A stretch of DNA of 64,000 bases from Selenomonas sp. (GTDB taxonomy: Bacteria > Bacillota > Negativicutes > Selenomonadales > Selenomonadaceae). Position 1 is the first letter of the stretch. Each line of letters starts with the position of its first letter. The stretch lies in the NCBI GenBank assembly GCA_018052705.1, contig JAGPMW010000007.1, forward strand, positions 29,019-93,018, given 5' to 3'. Under the pieces are notes generated by a model that saw only the letters and a program-made list of their open reading frames with translations, was not told the DNA's origin and did no database searches. This document shows positions 17,133 to 28,004 of the stretch, in pieces. Both the position numbers and the translations under genes were made by a program.

Positions 17133-17981
17133 ATGTTAACAGGAAAAACCCGAAACCTTGGGGTAATGGGCTGGCCAATTGCACATTCGTTATCCCCGGT
17201 CCTGCAAAATGCGGCCATCGTGAAGGCTGGGCTGGACTATGTGTATACCGCTTTGCCGGTGCGCCCGGATCAGCTGCCTGAGGCGGTGACCGGACTTAAA
17301 GCGTTGCAGTTCCGGGGCTGGAATGTTACAATTCCGCACAAAGCAGCGATCATACCGCTGCTCGATGAAATTGATGAAGACGCGCGGATGATCGGAGCGG
17401 TCAATACGGTAGTCAATGACGATGGAAAACTGATTGGTTATAATACCGACATGACCGGCTTTATCCAGGCACTGCTCGATCAGGGGTTCAATCCGGCCGG
17501 CAGAGAGGTGGTACTCCTTGGTGCTGGCGGAGCGGCTCGGGCTGTTGTCTGGGGCCTTATTAAGGCAGGCGCCAGGGGGATTCATATCGGTGTACGCAGC
17601 CCTGAAAAGGTGCAGCCGCTTGTGGATGAGTTCCATTCCTATGGTGCCTTGGATGTGTCTCATTGGGAAAGTAAAACGTTTCAGCAGTGGCTGCAAACAA
17701 CGGATCTGCTGGTCAATACGACCCCTTTGGGGATGACGCCGCATCTGGATGGCATGGCGCCGGTTGACTGGTCAAAGGTCAATCCCTCGGCGTTTGCCTA
17801 TGATATCATTTATACGCCGGCTGAGACGCGGTTTCTGCGCGAAGCCCGGCTGTGCGGACATGTGACGCTCAATGGTGAAGCTATGCTGGCTGGCCAGGGA
17901 GCGGCTGCGTTCCAGCTTTGGACGGGGGTTCGTCCAGACCTTTCCCTTATGAAACAGAAACTGCGCGAAGCCTTGCAGTGA
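17133..17981 (+). CDS. aroE: Shikimate dehydrogenase (NADP+)
   Basis: A 282-residue enzyme reducing 3-dehydroshikimate to shikimate in aromatic amino acid synthesis. The substrate-binding motif MGWPIAHSLSP is near residue 10, catalytic Lys is in NVTIPHK, an AVNTVV strand follows, and the Rossmann loop is VLLGAGGAARA. Of three in-frame ATGs (17118, 17127, 17133) I chose 17133, which stands 8 bases after GGAGG; the first overlaps that RBS. It is distant from aroF-tyrA (43984 onward), so the pathway is dispersed. Confidence 0.93.
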   Translation: MLTGKTRNLGVMGWPIAHSLSPVLQNAAIVKAGLDYVYTALPVRPDQLPEAVTGLKALQFRGWNVTIPHKAAIIPLLDEIDEDARMIGAVNTVVNDDGKLIGYNTDMTGFIQALLDQGFNPAGREVVLLGAGGAARAVVWGLIKAGARGIHIGVRSPEKVQPLVDEFHSYGALDVSHWESKTFQQWLQTTDLLVNTTPLGMTPHLDGMAPVDWSKVNPSAFAYDIIYTPAETRFLREARLCGHVTLNGEAMLAGQGAAAFQLWTGVRPDLSLMKQKLREALQ

Positions 17982-18002
17982 TTACATATTTATAGCATCA
18001 GT

Positions 18003-18034
18003 AAGCCTTCCACAGTAATGGGGAAGGCTTTTAT
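18003..18034 (+). terminator. Intrinsic terminator after aroE
   Basis: AAGCCTTCC pairs with GGAAGGCTT around a 10-base loop and leads into TTTATTT. Confidence 0.85.
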
Positions 18035-18051
18035 TTCCGCTTTATTTATGT

Positions 18052-19250
<1,199 letters not shown>

Positions 19251-19274
19251 AATGCATAGAAGGAGTGTTGTCTT

Positions 19275-19562
19275 ATGAGTCCGGAAACGATAGCTGCCCT
19301 GGGAACCTGGGGCCCAATCATTATTATGGTACTGATTTTCTATTTTCTGTTGTATCGTCCACAGAAGACGGCACAGAAGCGCCGCCGTGGTATGCTTGAC
19401 AGCCTGGAAAAAGACAATAAGGTCATGACGATCGGAGGGATTTATGGTACGATTGTCGATATTGACGAGAAAACCGTAAAACTGAAGATTGCTGAGCATA
19501 CGGTCATTGAGGTGGCCAGATCCTCAATCAATGCTAATATTTCCCAGGATAAACAGGCGTAA
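19275..19562 (+). CDS. yajC: Preprotein translocase subunit YajC
   Basis: A 95-residue membrane protein with one N-terminal transmembrane helix (about residues 12-30, IIIMVLIFYFLLYRPQ), then a charged loop and the MTIGGIYGTIVDIDEKTVKLKI beta-rich region of YajC. It belongs to the SecDF-YajC accessory complex that aids Sec export. It lies between tgt and secDF, separated from the latter by three inserted genes. Confidence 0.95.
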   Translation: MSPETIAALGTWGPIIIMVLIFYFLLYRPQKTAQKRRRGMLDSLEKDNKVMTIGGIYGTIVDIDEKTVKLKIAEHTVIEVARSSINANISQDKQA

Positions 19563-19564
19563 TC

Positions 19565-20170
19565 ATGGAGATCGCTTCTGCAGTGAAAGCTGCGAAGAAA
19601 ATGCTGCGACAGTCGGTGCTGGCGGCTCGCCGGGCGATGTCGCCAGCAAGCCGCCAGGCAGCCAGTCGGCAAATGCTGACAGAACTTTATACCCAGCCTG
19701 ACTTTGTGTCGGCGAGGACTGTATTCCTTTATGCATCGATGGCCGATGAAGTGCAGCTGTATCCGCTTATGGAACAGTGTCTGCTGCTCGAAAAGACGGT
19801 GTGCCTGCCCCTTATTACAGGACCGGGCACAATGGACGCGGTAAGACTGTCGGCTATGGATGCACTGGTACCGGGGGAGTTCGGAATCAAAACGATTGAT
19901 CCGGTGCAGTGTGAACTTGTACCGCCGTCGGTTATTGATTTGATTGTAGTGCCCGGCGCAGCCTTTGATGACCGGGGCAGACGTCTGGGACTGGGCGCTG
20001 GCTATTATGATCGTTTCATGGCCGAACGGGCACCACAGGCCAAACGGATTGCATTGGCGTTTGACTGCCAGCTGGCAGATTGTGTACCTGTAGAACCACA
20101 TGATCAGATTGTCGATCTGGTTATTACCGAGAATAGATGCCTAAAAGTGAGTGATGGAATGTGGAAATAA
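19565..20170 (+). CDS. 5-formyltetrahydrofolate cyclo-ligase
   Basis: A 201-residue enzyme of the MTHFS/YgfA family converting 5-formyl-THF to 5,10-methenyl-THF with ATP. The N-terminal KKMLRQSVLAARRAM helix, VFLYASMADEVQ, and the ATP/Mg motif RLGLGAGYYDRF near residue 145 are all present. It begins 2 bases after the yajC stop and overlaps the following gene by 10 bases. Confidence 0.93.
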   Translation: MEIASAVKAAKKMLRQSVLAARRAMSPASRQAASRQMLTELYTQPDFVSARTVFLYASMADEVQLYPLMEQCLLLEKTVCLPLITGPGTMDAVRLSAMDALVPGEFGIKTIDPVQCELVPPSVIDLIVVPGAAFDDRGRRLGLGAGYYDRFMAERAPQAKRIALAFDCQLADCVPVEPHDQIVDLVITENRCLKVSDGMWK

Positions 20171-20871
20171 AGATTGGGTTAGCTAAGACTGCTAAATATG
20201 CCACTGAGGTCTGTGGTGATACCTGTGATGTCGTCGAGCGGCCGCATGGTGGTATCTCGGCAATTATTGCTGATGGGCAGGGAAATGGCTTGTCCGCTCA
20301 TCATACAAGCGGCTGGGTGGTCAACAAGGCGGTCCAGCTCATTGCTGATGGAGCACGCGATGGTGCTGTAGCCCGGGCTGTACATGATTATCTTTATGCG
20401 ATGAAGGACAAGAAGGTTTCTTGTACGCTGACTGTGGTCAGTGCAGATCTTGATACTGAAACGGTGGTCATCAGCCGCAACTCAAACTGTCCAGTCCTTA
20501 TCTGGACGGAAGAATATGAGACGGTCTACGATGAGAACGTGGAGCCAATCGGGGTTAATCGGCACATGAAGCCGTTGATGTATGAGATTCCGCTTGAGCC
20601 GGGGATGCTGATTGTTTCCTATACTGATGGTATTGCCCATGCGGGGAAGAAACGTACTGGGCATCCGGCAGAATTCACCAGGATTCAGGAAATCGTTCGC
20701 CAGAATGAAGCCGCAGATGTTTCCTTTATAGCCAAGAGCATTATGGATTATGCCTTGACACTGGATGCAGATAAGGCTTCTGATGATATGACGGTACTGG
20801 TTATGGGTATCACGAATGGGTCAGCCAGTTCGCCGAAGATTGAACAGATGGAAATCACTTATCCTTATTGA
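20161..20871 (+). CDS. SpoIIE/RsbU-type PP2C protein phosphatase
   Basis: A 236-residue stand-alone PP2C-like domain with GTG start overlapping the previous gene. The metal-binding Asp/Gly motif IIADGQGNG is near residue 38, VSYTDGI near residue 158, and SDDMTVLV near residue 205, the set seen in SpoIIE-type phosphatases that dephosphorylate anti-anti-sigma factors. No sensor or membrane domain is attached, and no SpoIIAA/RsbV-like partner is in the window. Its place between folate and Sec genes is unexplained. Confidence 0.85.
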   Translation: MEIKIGLAKTAKYATEVCGDTCDVVERPHGGISAIIADGQGNGLSAHHTSGWVVNKAVQLIADGARDGAVARAVHDYLYAMKDKKVSCTLTVVSADLDTETVVISRNSNCPVLIWTEEYETVYDENVEPIGVNRHMKPLMYEIPLEPGMLIVSYTDGIAHAGKKRTGHPAEFTRIQEIVRQNEAADVSFIAKSIMDYALTLDADKASDDMTVLVMGITNGSASSPKIEQMEITYPY

Positions 20872-20896
20872 TGGGATCTAAATGGAGCATGGTATT

Positions 20897-21259
20897 ATGA
20901 AAATCGCGATTGTCGGTGTCTGTGCCTCGGGGAAAACTACGTTGGTAGCTGGACTCAGGGCGGCAGGTTATGATGCTTATAATGTAGCGCAGGAGCATTC
21001 CTGTATCCATGATTTCTGGTCGAAGCATCAGCCTGATTTGTTGGTGATGATTGATGCGACTATGCCGGCCATTCATCAGCGGCGGAAAGTCTACTGGGAT
21101 GAGAACCGGCTGGCGGTACAGCATCAGCGGCTGGCTGATGCACGTGAGCATGCCAATCTTTATATCCAGACTGATGCCCTTAGTGCGGCAGCGGTTCGGG
21201 CGCGGGTTATCGCTTTTGTTAAGGAATGGGAAGCTGGAAAGGCAGACAAACTTGCCTGA
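20897..21259 (+). CDS. Small P-loop NTPase of unknown role
   Basis: A 120-residue protein starting MKIAIVGVCASGKTTL, a Walker A at residues 7-14, with a Walker B-like strand LLVMIDA near residue 51. It is much shorter than adenylate or cytidylate kinases and lacks a lid domain, so it may be a minimal GTPase/kinase-like or nucleotide-sensing protein. I chose ATG 20897, 9 bases after GGAG; ATG at 20882 would add five residues. It is co-transcribed with the PP2C gene upstream and secD downstream. Confidence 0.65.
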   Translation: MKIAIVGVCASGKTTLVAGLRAAGYDAYNVAQEHSCIHDFWSKHQPDLLVMIDATMPAIHQRRKVYWDENRLAVQHQRLADAREHANLYIQTDALSAAAVRARVIAFVKEWEAGKADKLA

Positions 21260-21334
21260 ATGCTTTTTCATCATATACCGGATGCAGAGGAATGCATTCA
21301 GGTTTATACGAAACCATAGAAAGGGTTGAATCCA

Positions 21335-22594
21335 TTGAGAAAAGACAGTCTCATGAAACTGATTGTCTGTGTCGTTGCTATCATCGGCATTTTTGTCGCT
21401 TTCGTCAAGCCACTGGCATTTTCCATTCGCCAGGGCCTTGATCTGCAGGGCGGTACGCATGTTGTACTGGAAGCGGAGGACACAGACATCGCAAAAGTAA
21501 ATGATGATGCCATGAATCGTGTGGTTACCATCATGGAGAAGCGTGTCAATGCGCTTGGTCTTACGGAGCCGATCATCCAACGCGAAGGCGAGCGTCGTGT
21601 CATTATTGAGCTGCCGGGGGTCAAGGATCCGGATGCGGCGATTCAGACAATTGGCAAGACGGCTATGCTGGAATTCAAGGATGAGGATGGTAATACTGTC
21701 CTTACCGGTACTGATCTGAAGGATGCACAGGCTTCTACGAACCAGCAGAGTGGTCAGAATGTCGTCAATCTTGAGTTCAGCGACGAGGGTGCCAAAAAGT
21801 TTGCGGATCTCACGACAAAGAATGTAGGGCGTACGATCGCAATCCTGCTTGATGGAGAAGTGCTGACAGCACCGAATGTCCGTGAACCGATTCTTGGCGG
21901 CAAGGCAGAGATTTCTGGACAGAAATCGTTGGAGGAAGCTCAGAATCTGGCAGTGGTATTGCGCAGTGGTGCTCTGCCGGTTAAGGTCAATATCATCGAG
22001 ACGCGTACGGTTGGACCGTCCCTCGGACAGGATTCCAAGGATAAGTCCGAGATGGCGTTTGCCATTGGTATTGGCGCGGTGCTGCTGTTCATGATCCTGT
22101 TCTATCGTCTGGCTGGTTTTATTGCCGATGTTGCCCTGATGGCTTATACGGTCATGCTGCTGGGGCTCTTATACCTTATGGATGCGACATTGACGCTGCC
22201 TGGTGTGGCTGGTATCATCCTGACAATTGGTATGGCGGTTGATGCTAATGTACTGATTTTTGAGCATTTCAAAGAAGAGTATCAGACGCAGGGGAAGTCA
22301 TTGCGGCTCGCGATGGATTCAGGGTTTAAACGTGCGTTTACGACTATCTTTGACTCGAATATTACGACCATCATAGCTGCTGGTGTTTTGTTTTTCCTCG
22401 GAACGGGTACGATTCGAGGGTTTGCTATTACGCTGGGTGTTGGTACAATACTGTCGATGTTTACGGCAATCACGCTGTCGCAGTATATGCTCAAGCTCAT
22501 GATTAATTCAAAGGTATTTGATAACCCAAGCGCCTATGGTGCTAATGGTTACATGCTTTGGGGAAAGGAGGATATGAAGAATGAAAAAGTTTGA
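21335..22594 (+). CDS. secD: Protein translocase subunit SecD
   Basis: A 419-residue membrane protein that uses the proton/sodium gradient to pull proteins through SecYEG. It has the IRQGLDLQGGTHVVLE signature after the first transmembrane helix, a periplasmic P1 region, and five C-terminal transmembrane helices containing the conserved LTLPGVAGIILTIGMAVDANVLIFE stretch (LPGVAG, GMAVDANVLI). The start is TTG at 21335, 9 bases after AAAGGG; another TTG is at 21326. It overlaps secF by 14 bases. Confidence 0.95.
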   Translation: MRKDSLMKLIVCVVAIIGIFVAFVKPLAFSIRQGLDLQGGTHVVLEAEDTDIAKVNDDAMNRVVTIMEKRVNALGLTEPIIQREGERRVIIELPGVKDPDAAIQTIGKTAMLEFKDEDGNTVLTGTDLKDAQASTNQQSGQNVVNLEFSDEGAKKFADLTTKNVGRTIAILLDGEVLTAPNVREPILGGKAEISGQKSLEEAQNLAVVLRSGALPVKVNIIETRTVGPSLGQDSKDKSEMAFAIGIGAVLLFMILFYRLAGFIADVALMAYTVMLLGLLYLMDATLTLPGVAGIILTIGMAVDANVLIFEHFKEEYQTQGKSLRLAMDSGFKRAFTTIFDSNITTIIAAGVLFFLGTGTIRGFAITLGVGTILSMFTAITLSQYMLKLMINSKVFDNPSAYGANGYMLWGKEDMKNEKV

Positions 22595-23498
22595 TATTGC
22601 CGGACGTTCCAAAGTCTGGTTCATCATGTCGCTCCTTGTCATCATTCCGGGTATCTTCTGCATGTTTACCAAAGGCTTTAACTTCGGGATTGATTTTATG
22701 GGCGGCACAATCATTGATATGAAATTCGAGCAGCCGGTAACGATTGCTCAGGTTCGTGCCAGCTTGGCGAAGTTCGGTCTGGACGGGGCAACGATCCAGC
22801 TGTCAGGCGCACAGTCAGATGTTCTGGAATCACAGGACGTCATGGTCCGTGCAGCGGATATGGAAGAAGACCAGCGCAAGGCGGTCATGGCCACACTTAA
22901 AACGGATGTGGGCGACTACACGGTCCTGCGTGAAGAGAAGGTCGGCGCCACAGTCGGAAATGAGCTCATTACCAACGCGCTGTTAGCCCTGCTGGTCTCG
23001 TGGGCGCTCATCATCCTGTATGTTGCTTATCGTTTTGAGTGGCGTTTTGGTGTAGCGGCGGTGCTGGCACTGATCCATGATATTCTGATTGTCCTGTCGG
23101 TGTTCTCATTGACCGGGCGTCAGGTGGATTCGTCCTTTATAGCGGCGCTGCTGACGATTGTCGGCTATTCCATTAATGATACAATTGTTATTTTTGACCG
23201 TATTCGTGAGAATCTCAAGCTTCATTTTCGCCGGGGCGGCGATGTGGTCCAGCTGGTCAACACGTCGATTCTGCAGACGCTGACACGTTCGTTGTATACG
23301 GTGTTCACCGTGCTGTTTACCACGCTGGCCTTGTATCTTTTCGGTGGTGATACGACCAAAGATTTTGCCTTTGCATTGCTGGTTGGCTTTGCCTGTGGCT
23401 GTTATTCTTCGATTTTTATTGCCAGCCCACTGTGGATTATATTCCGCCAATGGGGAGATAGGCATAAAGCTCAGCCAAAGGTTGCTGAAGCAAAATAA
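22581..23498 (+). CDS. secF: Protein translocase subunit SecF
   Basis: A 305-residue six-helix partner of SecD. The sequence contains FNFGIDFMGGTII after the first helix, the SecF P4 motif VGYSINDTIVIFDRIREN near residue 195, and RSLYTVFTVLFTTLALYLFGG. AAAGGAGG precedes the ATG inside the end of secD. It is the last gene of the tgt operon, directly before a strong terminator. Confidence 0.96.
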   Translation: MKKFDIAGRSKVWFIMSLLVIIPGIFCMFTKGFNFGIDFMGGTIIDMKFEQPVTIAQVRASLAKFGLDGATIQLSGAQSDVLESQDVMVRAADMEEDQRKAVMATLKTDVGDYTVLREEKVGATVGNELITNALLALLVSWALIILYVAYRFEWRFGVAAVLALIHDILIVLSVFSLTGRQVDSSFIAALLTIVGYSINDTIVIFDRIRENLKLHFRRGGDVVQLVNTSILQTLTRSLYTVFTVLFTTLALYLFGGDTTKDFAFALLVGFACGCYSSIFIASPLWIIFRQWGDRHKAQPKVAEAK

Positions 23499-23508
23499 AA
23501 TCAGGCTG

Positions 23509-23552
23509 AATATAAAGAAGCTCATCCGGACGTGGATGAGCTTCTTTATATT
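23509..23552 (+). terminator. Intrinsic terminator after secF
   Basis: AATATAAAGAAGCTCATCC pairs with GGATGAGCTTCTTTATATT, a 19-bp perfect stem around a 6-base loop with A/T-rich flanks. It probably works in both directions. Confidence 0.9.
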
Positions 23553-23659
23553 TAATCAAATGACAGAGATAAACCAATACGGTATGGCCGGGATTGGGAA
23601 ATTTACGGTTTACGACGAACTAAATTTCATGTAAGATAGTATCCAGGAGTTGTAAACAA

Positions 23660-25630
23660 ATGTTAAAACAATGGAAACTTTATGATACAGTGCCAGATGT
23701 TGCTGATTTGGCTAAAGAATTAGGTACTACCGAGATGGCAGCCGGGATATTGTGGCATCGGGGTTTGCGGACCGTGACGGAGGCAGAAGCGTTCCTTCAT
23801 CCGGAGCAGCAGCCGTTTTATGATCCGCTGCTGATGAAAGACATGGATAAGGCTGTGGCCAGGATTCGCCAGGCCATTGACCAGGAAGAGAAAATTACCG
23901 TCTATGGGGATTATGATGTTGATGGTATGACCGCGACATCGCTTTTGCTGCATAATCTGCGGGCGCTTGGTGCGCAGGCGGATTTCTATATTCCGGAACG
24001 GCAGAAGGAAGGCTATGGATTTAATCTGTCGGCGCTGCAAAAGCTGGCGGCGGAGGGAACGAAGCTGCTGGTGTCCGTTGATTGCGGCGTTGCCTCAGTG
24101 GCTGATGTTGCGGCAATGCAGGATACGCTCGATATTATCGTTACGGATCATCATCTGCCGGGGGCGCAGTTGCCACCGGCGGTGGCAGTCGTGAATCCGC
24201 ATCGTCCGGACTGTCCGTATCCAGATAAGGAACTGGCTGGTGTCGGTGTGGCGTTTAAGCTCTGTCAGGCGTTGTGGCAGGAGCTGGAAGGGGAAGCCTA
24301 TGAGCAGGATCTTGAGCTGGCTGCCCTTGGGACGGTAGCAGACATTGTTCCACTGCTGGGAGAAAATCGCAAGATTGTGAAAATGGGTCTGGCTCGTATG
24401 AAAGACTCTGCTTTTGCTGGGATTCAGGCACTGATCGATGTTGCCGATATTGGAGATCAGCAGCTTAATGCCGGGCATGTCGGTTTTCGGCTGGCCCCGC
24501 GGCTCAATGCCGCTGGCCGCATTGGTTCGGCTCGTAAGGGCGTAGAACTTCTGCTGTCAAAGGATAAGGAAACGGCCGATGCATTGGCTATGGAGCTGGA
24601 TATACTCAACAGCCAGCGTCAGGCAATCGAGCAGGATATTTTGCAGAAAGCAGAGGAATCGCTGGCTGGTCAGGAACCGGAGCAGATGCCGGCGATTGTC
24701 GTCGCGGGCGAGGGCTGGAATCCGGGGGTTATCGGCATTGTCGCATCACGTCTGGTAGAGCACTACTATAAACCGGTCATCGTTTTCTCTGTCCAGCCGG
24801 ATGGCGTGTGCAAGGGGTCCTGCCGTAGTATCGAGGGGCTTCATATGTATGAAACGCTGAAGCTTTGTCAGGAACACATTATCCAGTTTGGTGGTCACGC
24901 TCAGGCAGCGGGACTGTCCGTGCACGGCGAAGAACTGCCTGCCTTCCGTCAGGCTTTTCAGCAGGCGGCAGCATCGGCATTGTCGGTCGAGGACTATACG
25001 CCAAAAGTGACTGTAGAATTTGAGCTGGCACCAGAGAACGTTTCTTTTGATCTGGTAGAAGAATTGGCCCTGCTTGAGCCATATGGCATGGGCAATCCCA
25101 AGCCTCTTTTTGGCTGCCGGAATATCCGGGGTATGGGGGCAGCGGCAATCGGACGAGATGGACAGCATCTACGTTTTCAGGTTGGTACGCCGGAGCAGCC
25201 GCTTAGTGCCTTGTACTGGAATAAGAGCGAGTATGTCAGTGTGGTGAACCGTGAGGCCGTGGATATGGTTTATTCCCCTGCTGTTAATGAATGGCAGGGG
25301 CGGCGCAGCCTGCAGTGTATGGTAGAGTCACTTCGTCCGGCCGATCAGGAACGCATATTTCCTGAACGGGAAATGCTCGCAGCAATTTATCGTTTCTTGT
25401 ATCAGATTCAGCAGCAGGAGGGGCGTATCCCGTATACTGCAGCGGAACTGGCGGTTAAATTCGGCCAGTGCAGCGGACATATCTCCTGCTATACGATGCG
25501 GACGGGGCTGCGTATTTTTCAGGAATTGAGCTTGTTGCGCATGGATCTGTATGAAAAAGAGTATTACCTGCCAAAAGCAGTGGGAAAAATGGAACTGGCA
25601 AGTTCGCCGACATTTCGGCGGCACCAGTGA
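23660..25630 (+). CDS. recJ: Single-stranded-DNA-specific exonuclease RecJ
   Basis: A 656-residue DHH-family 5'-3' ssDNA exonuclease used in recombination and mismatch repair. It shows VYGDYDVDGMTATS (motif I, about residues 80-93), VSVDCG (motif II), TDHHLPG (motif III), AALGTVADIVPL (motif IV), the DHHA1 domain with FGGHAQAAGLS, and an OB-fold. The C-terminal extension of about 90 residues is longer than in E. coli RecJ and is common in Firmicutes. The stop is 13 bases before rel. Confidence 0.95.
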   Translation: MLKQWKLYDTVPDVADLAKELGTTEMAAGILWHRGLRTVTEAEAFLHPEQQPFYDPLLMKDMDKAVARIRQAIDQEEKITVYGDYDVDGMTATSLLLHNLRALGAQADFYIPERQKEGYGFNLSALQKLAAEGTKLLVSVDCGVASVADVAAMQDTLDIIVTDHHLPGAQLPPAVAVVNPHRPDCPYPDKELAGVGVAFKLCQALWQELEGEAYEQDLELAALGTVADIVPLLGENRKIVKMGLARMKDSAFAGIQALIDVADIGDQQLNAGHVGFRLAPRLNAAGRIGSARKGVELLLSKDKETADALAMELDILNSQRQAIEQDILQKAEESLAGQEPEQMPAIVVAGEGWNPGVIGIVASRLVEHYYKPVIVFSVQPDGVCKGSCRSIEGLHMYETLKLCQEHIIQFGGHAQAAGLSVHGEELPAFRQAFQQAAASALSVEDYTPKVTVEFELAPENVSFDLVEELALLEPYGMGNPKPLFGCRNIRGMGAAAIGRDGQHLRFQVGTPEQPLSALYWNKSEYVSVVNREAVDMVYSPAVNEWQGRRSLQCMVESLRPADQERIFPEREMLAAIYRFLYQIQQQEGRIPYTAAELAVKFGQCSGHISCYTMRTGLRIFQELSLLRMDLYEKEYYLPKAVGKMELASSPTFRRHQ

Positions 25631-25643
25631 AAGGGAATAGCTT

Positions 25644-27863
25644 ATGAATGATAAAGGGAAAGCACCTGTGACGATTGAGTCCATTATCGAAGCGGTGAAG
25701 GAATATGAGCCAACAGCAGATACGCAGAAGATCCAGCGGGCATATGATCTGGCTAGTTCGGCCCATAAGGGACAGACTCGTGTTTCAGGGGAAGAGTACA
25801 TTATCCACCCATTGCATGTGGCGCAGATCCTGACGGAACTTCACATTGATGATGTGACCATCAGTGCATCATTATTACATGATGTGGTGGAAGATACAAT
25901 TTATACGAAGGAACAGATCGAGGAGATGTTTGGCGAAGAGGTTGCCATGATCGTTGATGGTGTCACGAAGTTGGGCCGCATCGAGTATAAATCCAAGGAA
26001 GAGGTCCAGCTGGAGAATTATCGCAAGATGTTCCTGGCGATGGCAAAGGATATCCGGGTCATTATGGTGAAGCTGGCGGACCGTCTGCATAATATGCGTA
26101 CACTCAAGTATATGCGTGAGGATAAACAGCGCCGCATTGCCAAGGAGACCATTGAGATTTATGCACCGCTGGCGAACCGGCTTGGTATCTCTAATGTCAA
26201 GTGGGAGCTGGAAGACCTTTGCCTGCGCTATCTTGAGCCGGAGACGTACTATGATCTGGTTGAGAATGTCAAGCAGAAGCGCAAGGAGCGTCAGACCTTT
26301 ATCGATCTGTCCATCCAGCAGATCACGGAAAAACTGGATGAGGCTCATATTGAGGCTGATATCAAGGGACGTGCCAAGCATTTCTACAGCATCTATAAGA
26401 AGATGAAGCGTGATCATAAGGATATCAGTGAGATCTATGACCTGTCGGCGGTTCGTGTGCTGGTGGATTCGGTCAAGGACTGCTATGGCGTGCTGGGTGT
26501 CATCCATGCAATGTGGAAACCGATTCCGGGGCGGTTTAAGGATTATATCGCCATGCCAAAGTCCAATGGCTATCAATCGCTGCATACGACGGTCATGACG
26601 CGTGGCTATCCGCTTGAGATCCAGATTCGCACATTCCAGATGCATCAGGTCTCTGAGTACGGCGTGGCCGCCCACTGGAAGTATAAGGAAGCCGGCAAGG
26701 GGGCTACGGCCGGCAATGCAGTGGATCAGAAGATGAACTGGTTGCGTCAGATGGTGAGCCTGCAGCAGGAGCTTAGTGATCCCAAAGAATATTTCGAGGC
26801 GCTGAAAGTCGATATCTTCTCCGATGAGGTCTTCGTGTTCACGCCAAAAGGTGATGTCGTTGATCTGCCGAAGGGCTCGGTTCCCATTGATTTTGCCTAT
26901 CGGATTCATACGGAGGTCGGGCATCACTGTGTTGGGGCCAAGGTTAATGGCAAGATCGTGCCGCTTGAGCATAAGCTTAAGAACGGCGATATTGTTTCGG
27001 TTATCACGAACAAGGCCAATAATGGTCCAAGCCGTGACTGGCTTAATATTGTGGCTTCGTCAGAGACACGCAGCAAGATCCGCTCCTGGTTCAAGAAAGA
27101 GAAACGTGAAGAGAATATTGAGCGCGGTATGGAACTGATCAAGGATGAGGCGAAGCGGCTTGGCTATGCGCCGAAGGACTTGATCAAGGAAGGCCGACTG
27201 CTGGAGGTGGCCAGAAAGCTCAATATCCTGACACAGGATGATCTGCTTGCAACGCTGGGCTATGGCGGTGTAGTTATCCATGGCATCATGACGAAACTTA
27301 TCGAGCTGCATAAGAAGGAAATCAAACAGAATACGCCCCCCGATGTATCGAAGATGCTTTCGGAGCTCAAGCATCCACAACAGAATGGACAGAAACGCAA
27401 GTCCAGTCATGGGGTACTGGTTGAGGGGGAAAGCGGTCTGATGGTCCGTCTTGCCCGCTGCTGTAATCCGATTCCAGGTGATCCGATTACGGGCTATATC
27501 ACGCGTGGCCGTGGCGTGTCCGTGCACCGTTCAGACTGTTCAAATATCCTCCACGATACGGACTTTTCCCGGATGATCGAGGTCAGCTGGGATATCGGAC
27601 TGGATAAGCAGTATATGGTGGAACTGGAAATCGTTTGCAACGATAAGAGCGGAATCCTGGCCAATATCCTGGCTGTGCCAACAGAAATGAAAATCAACAT
27701 CCGCAGCATCAATGCGAATCCGAATCGCAGCAACCGTACTTCGACAATGATGCTTGGACTTGATGTGCACAGTTCGACGCAGGTCACCCAGATCATGACG
27801 AAACTGCGCCGTCTTAAGGATGTTTACAGCGTAACTCGCAGAATGGGCGGCAGCTCGAATTAA
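25644..27863 (+). CDS. rel: Bifunctional (p)ppGpp synthetase/hydrolase Rel
   Basis: A 739-residue stringent-response enzyme. The hydrolase HD motif SLLHDVVEDT is near residue 75; the synthetase domain is about residues 215-345 with MPKSNGYQSLHTTV; a TGS domain lies near 400-460 with DVVDLPKGSVPIDFAYRIHTE (split here for quotation only), a Cys-rich ARCCNPIPGD segment is near 605, and a C-terminal ACT domain follows. Length and both catalytic sites are intact, as in most Firmicutes with a single long RSH protein. It is co-transcribed with recJ. Confidence 0.96.
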   Translation: MNDKGKAPVTIESIIEAVKEYEPTADTQKIQRAYDLASSAHKGQTRVSGEEYIIHPLHVAQILTELHIDDVTISASLLHDVVEDTIYTKEQIEEMFGEEVAMIVDGVTKLGRIEYKSKEEVQLENYRKMFLAMAKDIRVIMVKLADRLHNMRTLKYMREDKQRRIAKETIEIYAPLANRLGISNVKWELEDLCLRYLEPETYYDLVENVKQKRKERQTFIDLSIQQITEKLDEAHIEADIKGRAKHFYSIYKKMKRDHKDISEIYDLSAVRVLVDSVKDCYGVLGVIHAMWKPIPGRFKDYIAMPKSNGYQSLHTTVMTRGYPLEIQIRTFQMHQVSEYGVAAHWKYKEAGKGATAGNAVDQKMNWLRQMVSLQQELSDPKEYFEALKVDIFSDEVFVFTPKGDVVDLPKGSVPIDFAYRIHTEVGHHCVGAKVNGKIVPLEHKLKNGDIVSVITNKANNGPSRDWLNIVASSETRSKIRSWFKKEKREENIERGMELIKDEAKRLGYAPKDLIKEGRLLEVARKLNILTQDDLLATLGYGGVVIHGIMTKLIELHKKEIKQNTPPDVSKMLSELKHPQQNGQKRKSSHGVLVEGESGLMVRLARCCNPIPGDPITGYITRGRGVSVHRSDCSNILHDTDFSRMIEVSWDIGLDKQYMVELEIVCNDKSGILANILAVPTEMKINIRSINANPNRSNRTSTMMLGLDVHSSTQVTQIMTKLRRLKDVYSVTRRMGGSSN

Positions 27864-27902
27864 TTGGCAGCTGCTGCAAATCGTCTGGAAATCGTTTGTA
27901 AT

Positions 27903-27931
27903 TTGTAATATGACAGTATTTTTGTTATAAT
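27903..27931 (+). promoter_or_regulatory. Promoter of fur-hemZ-hisS-aspS
   Basis: TTGTAA (27903-27908), a 17-base spacer and TATAAT (27926-27931), about 75 bases before the fur-family ATG. Confidence 0.7.
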
Positions 27932-28004
27932 AGGTGTATTTGAATGGAACGCCCAATCCTGAAGCTTTTATTGGCTGTAAGGTTGAGGCAGAGGAGTTGA
28001 CAGT

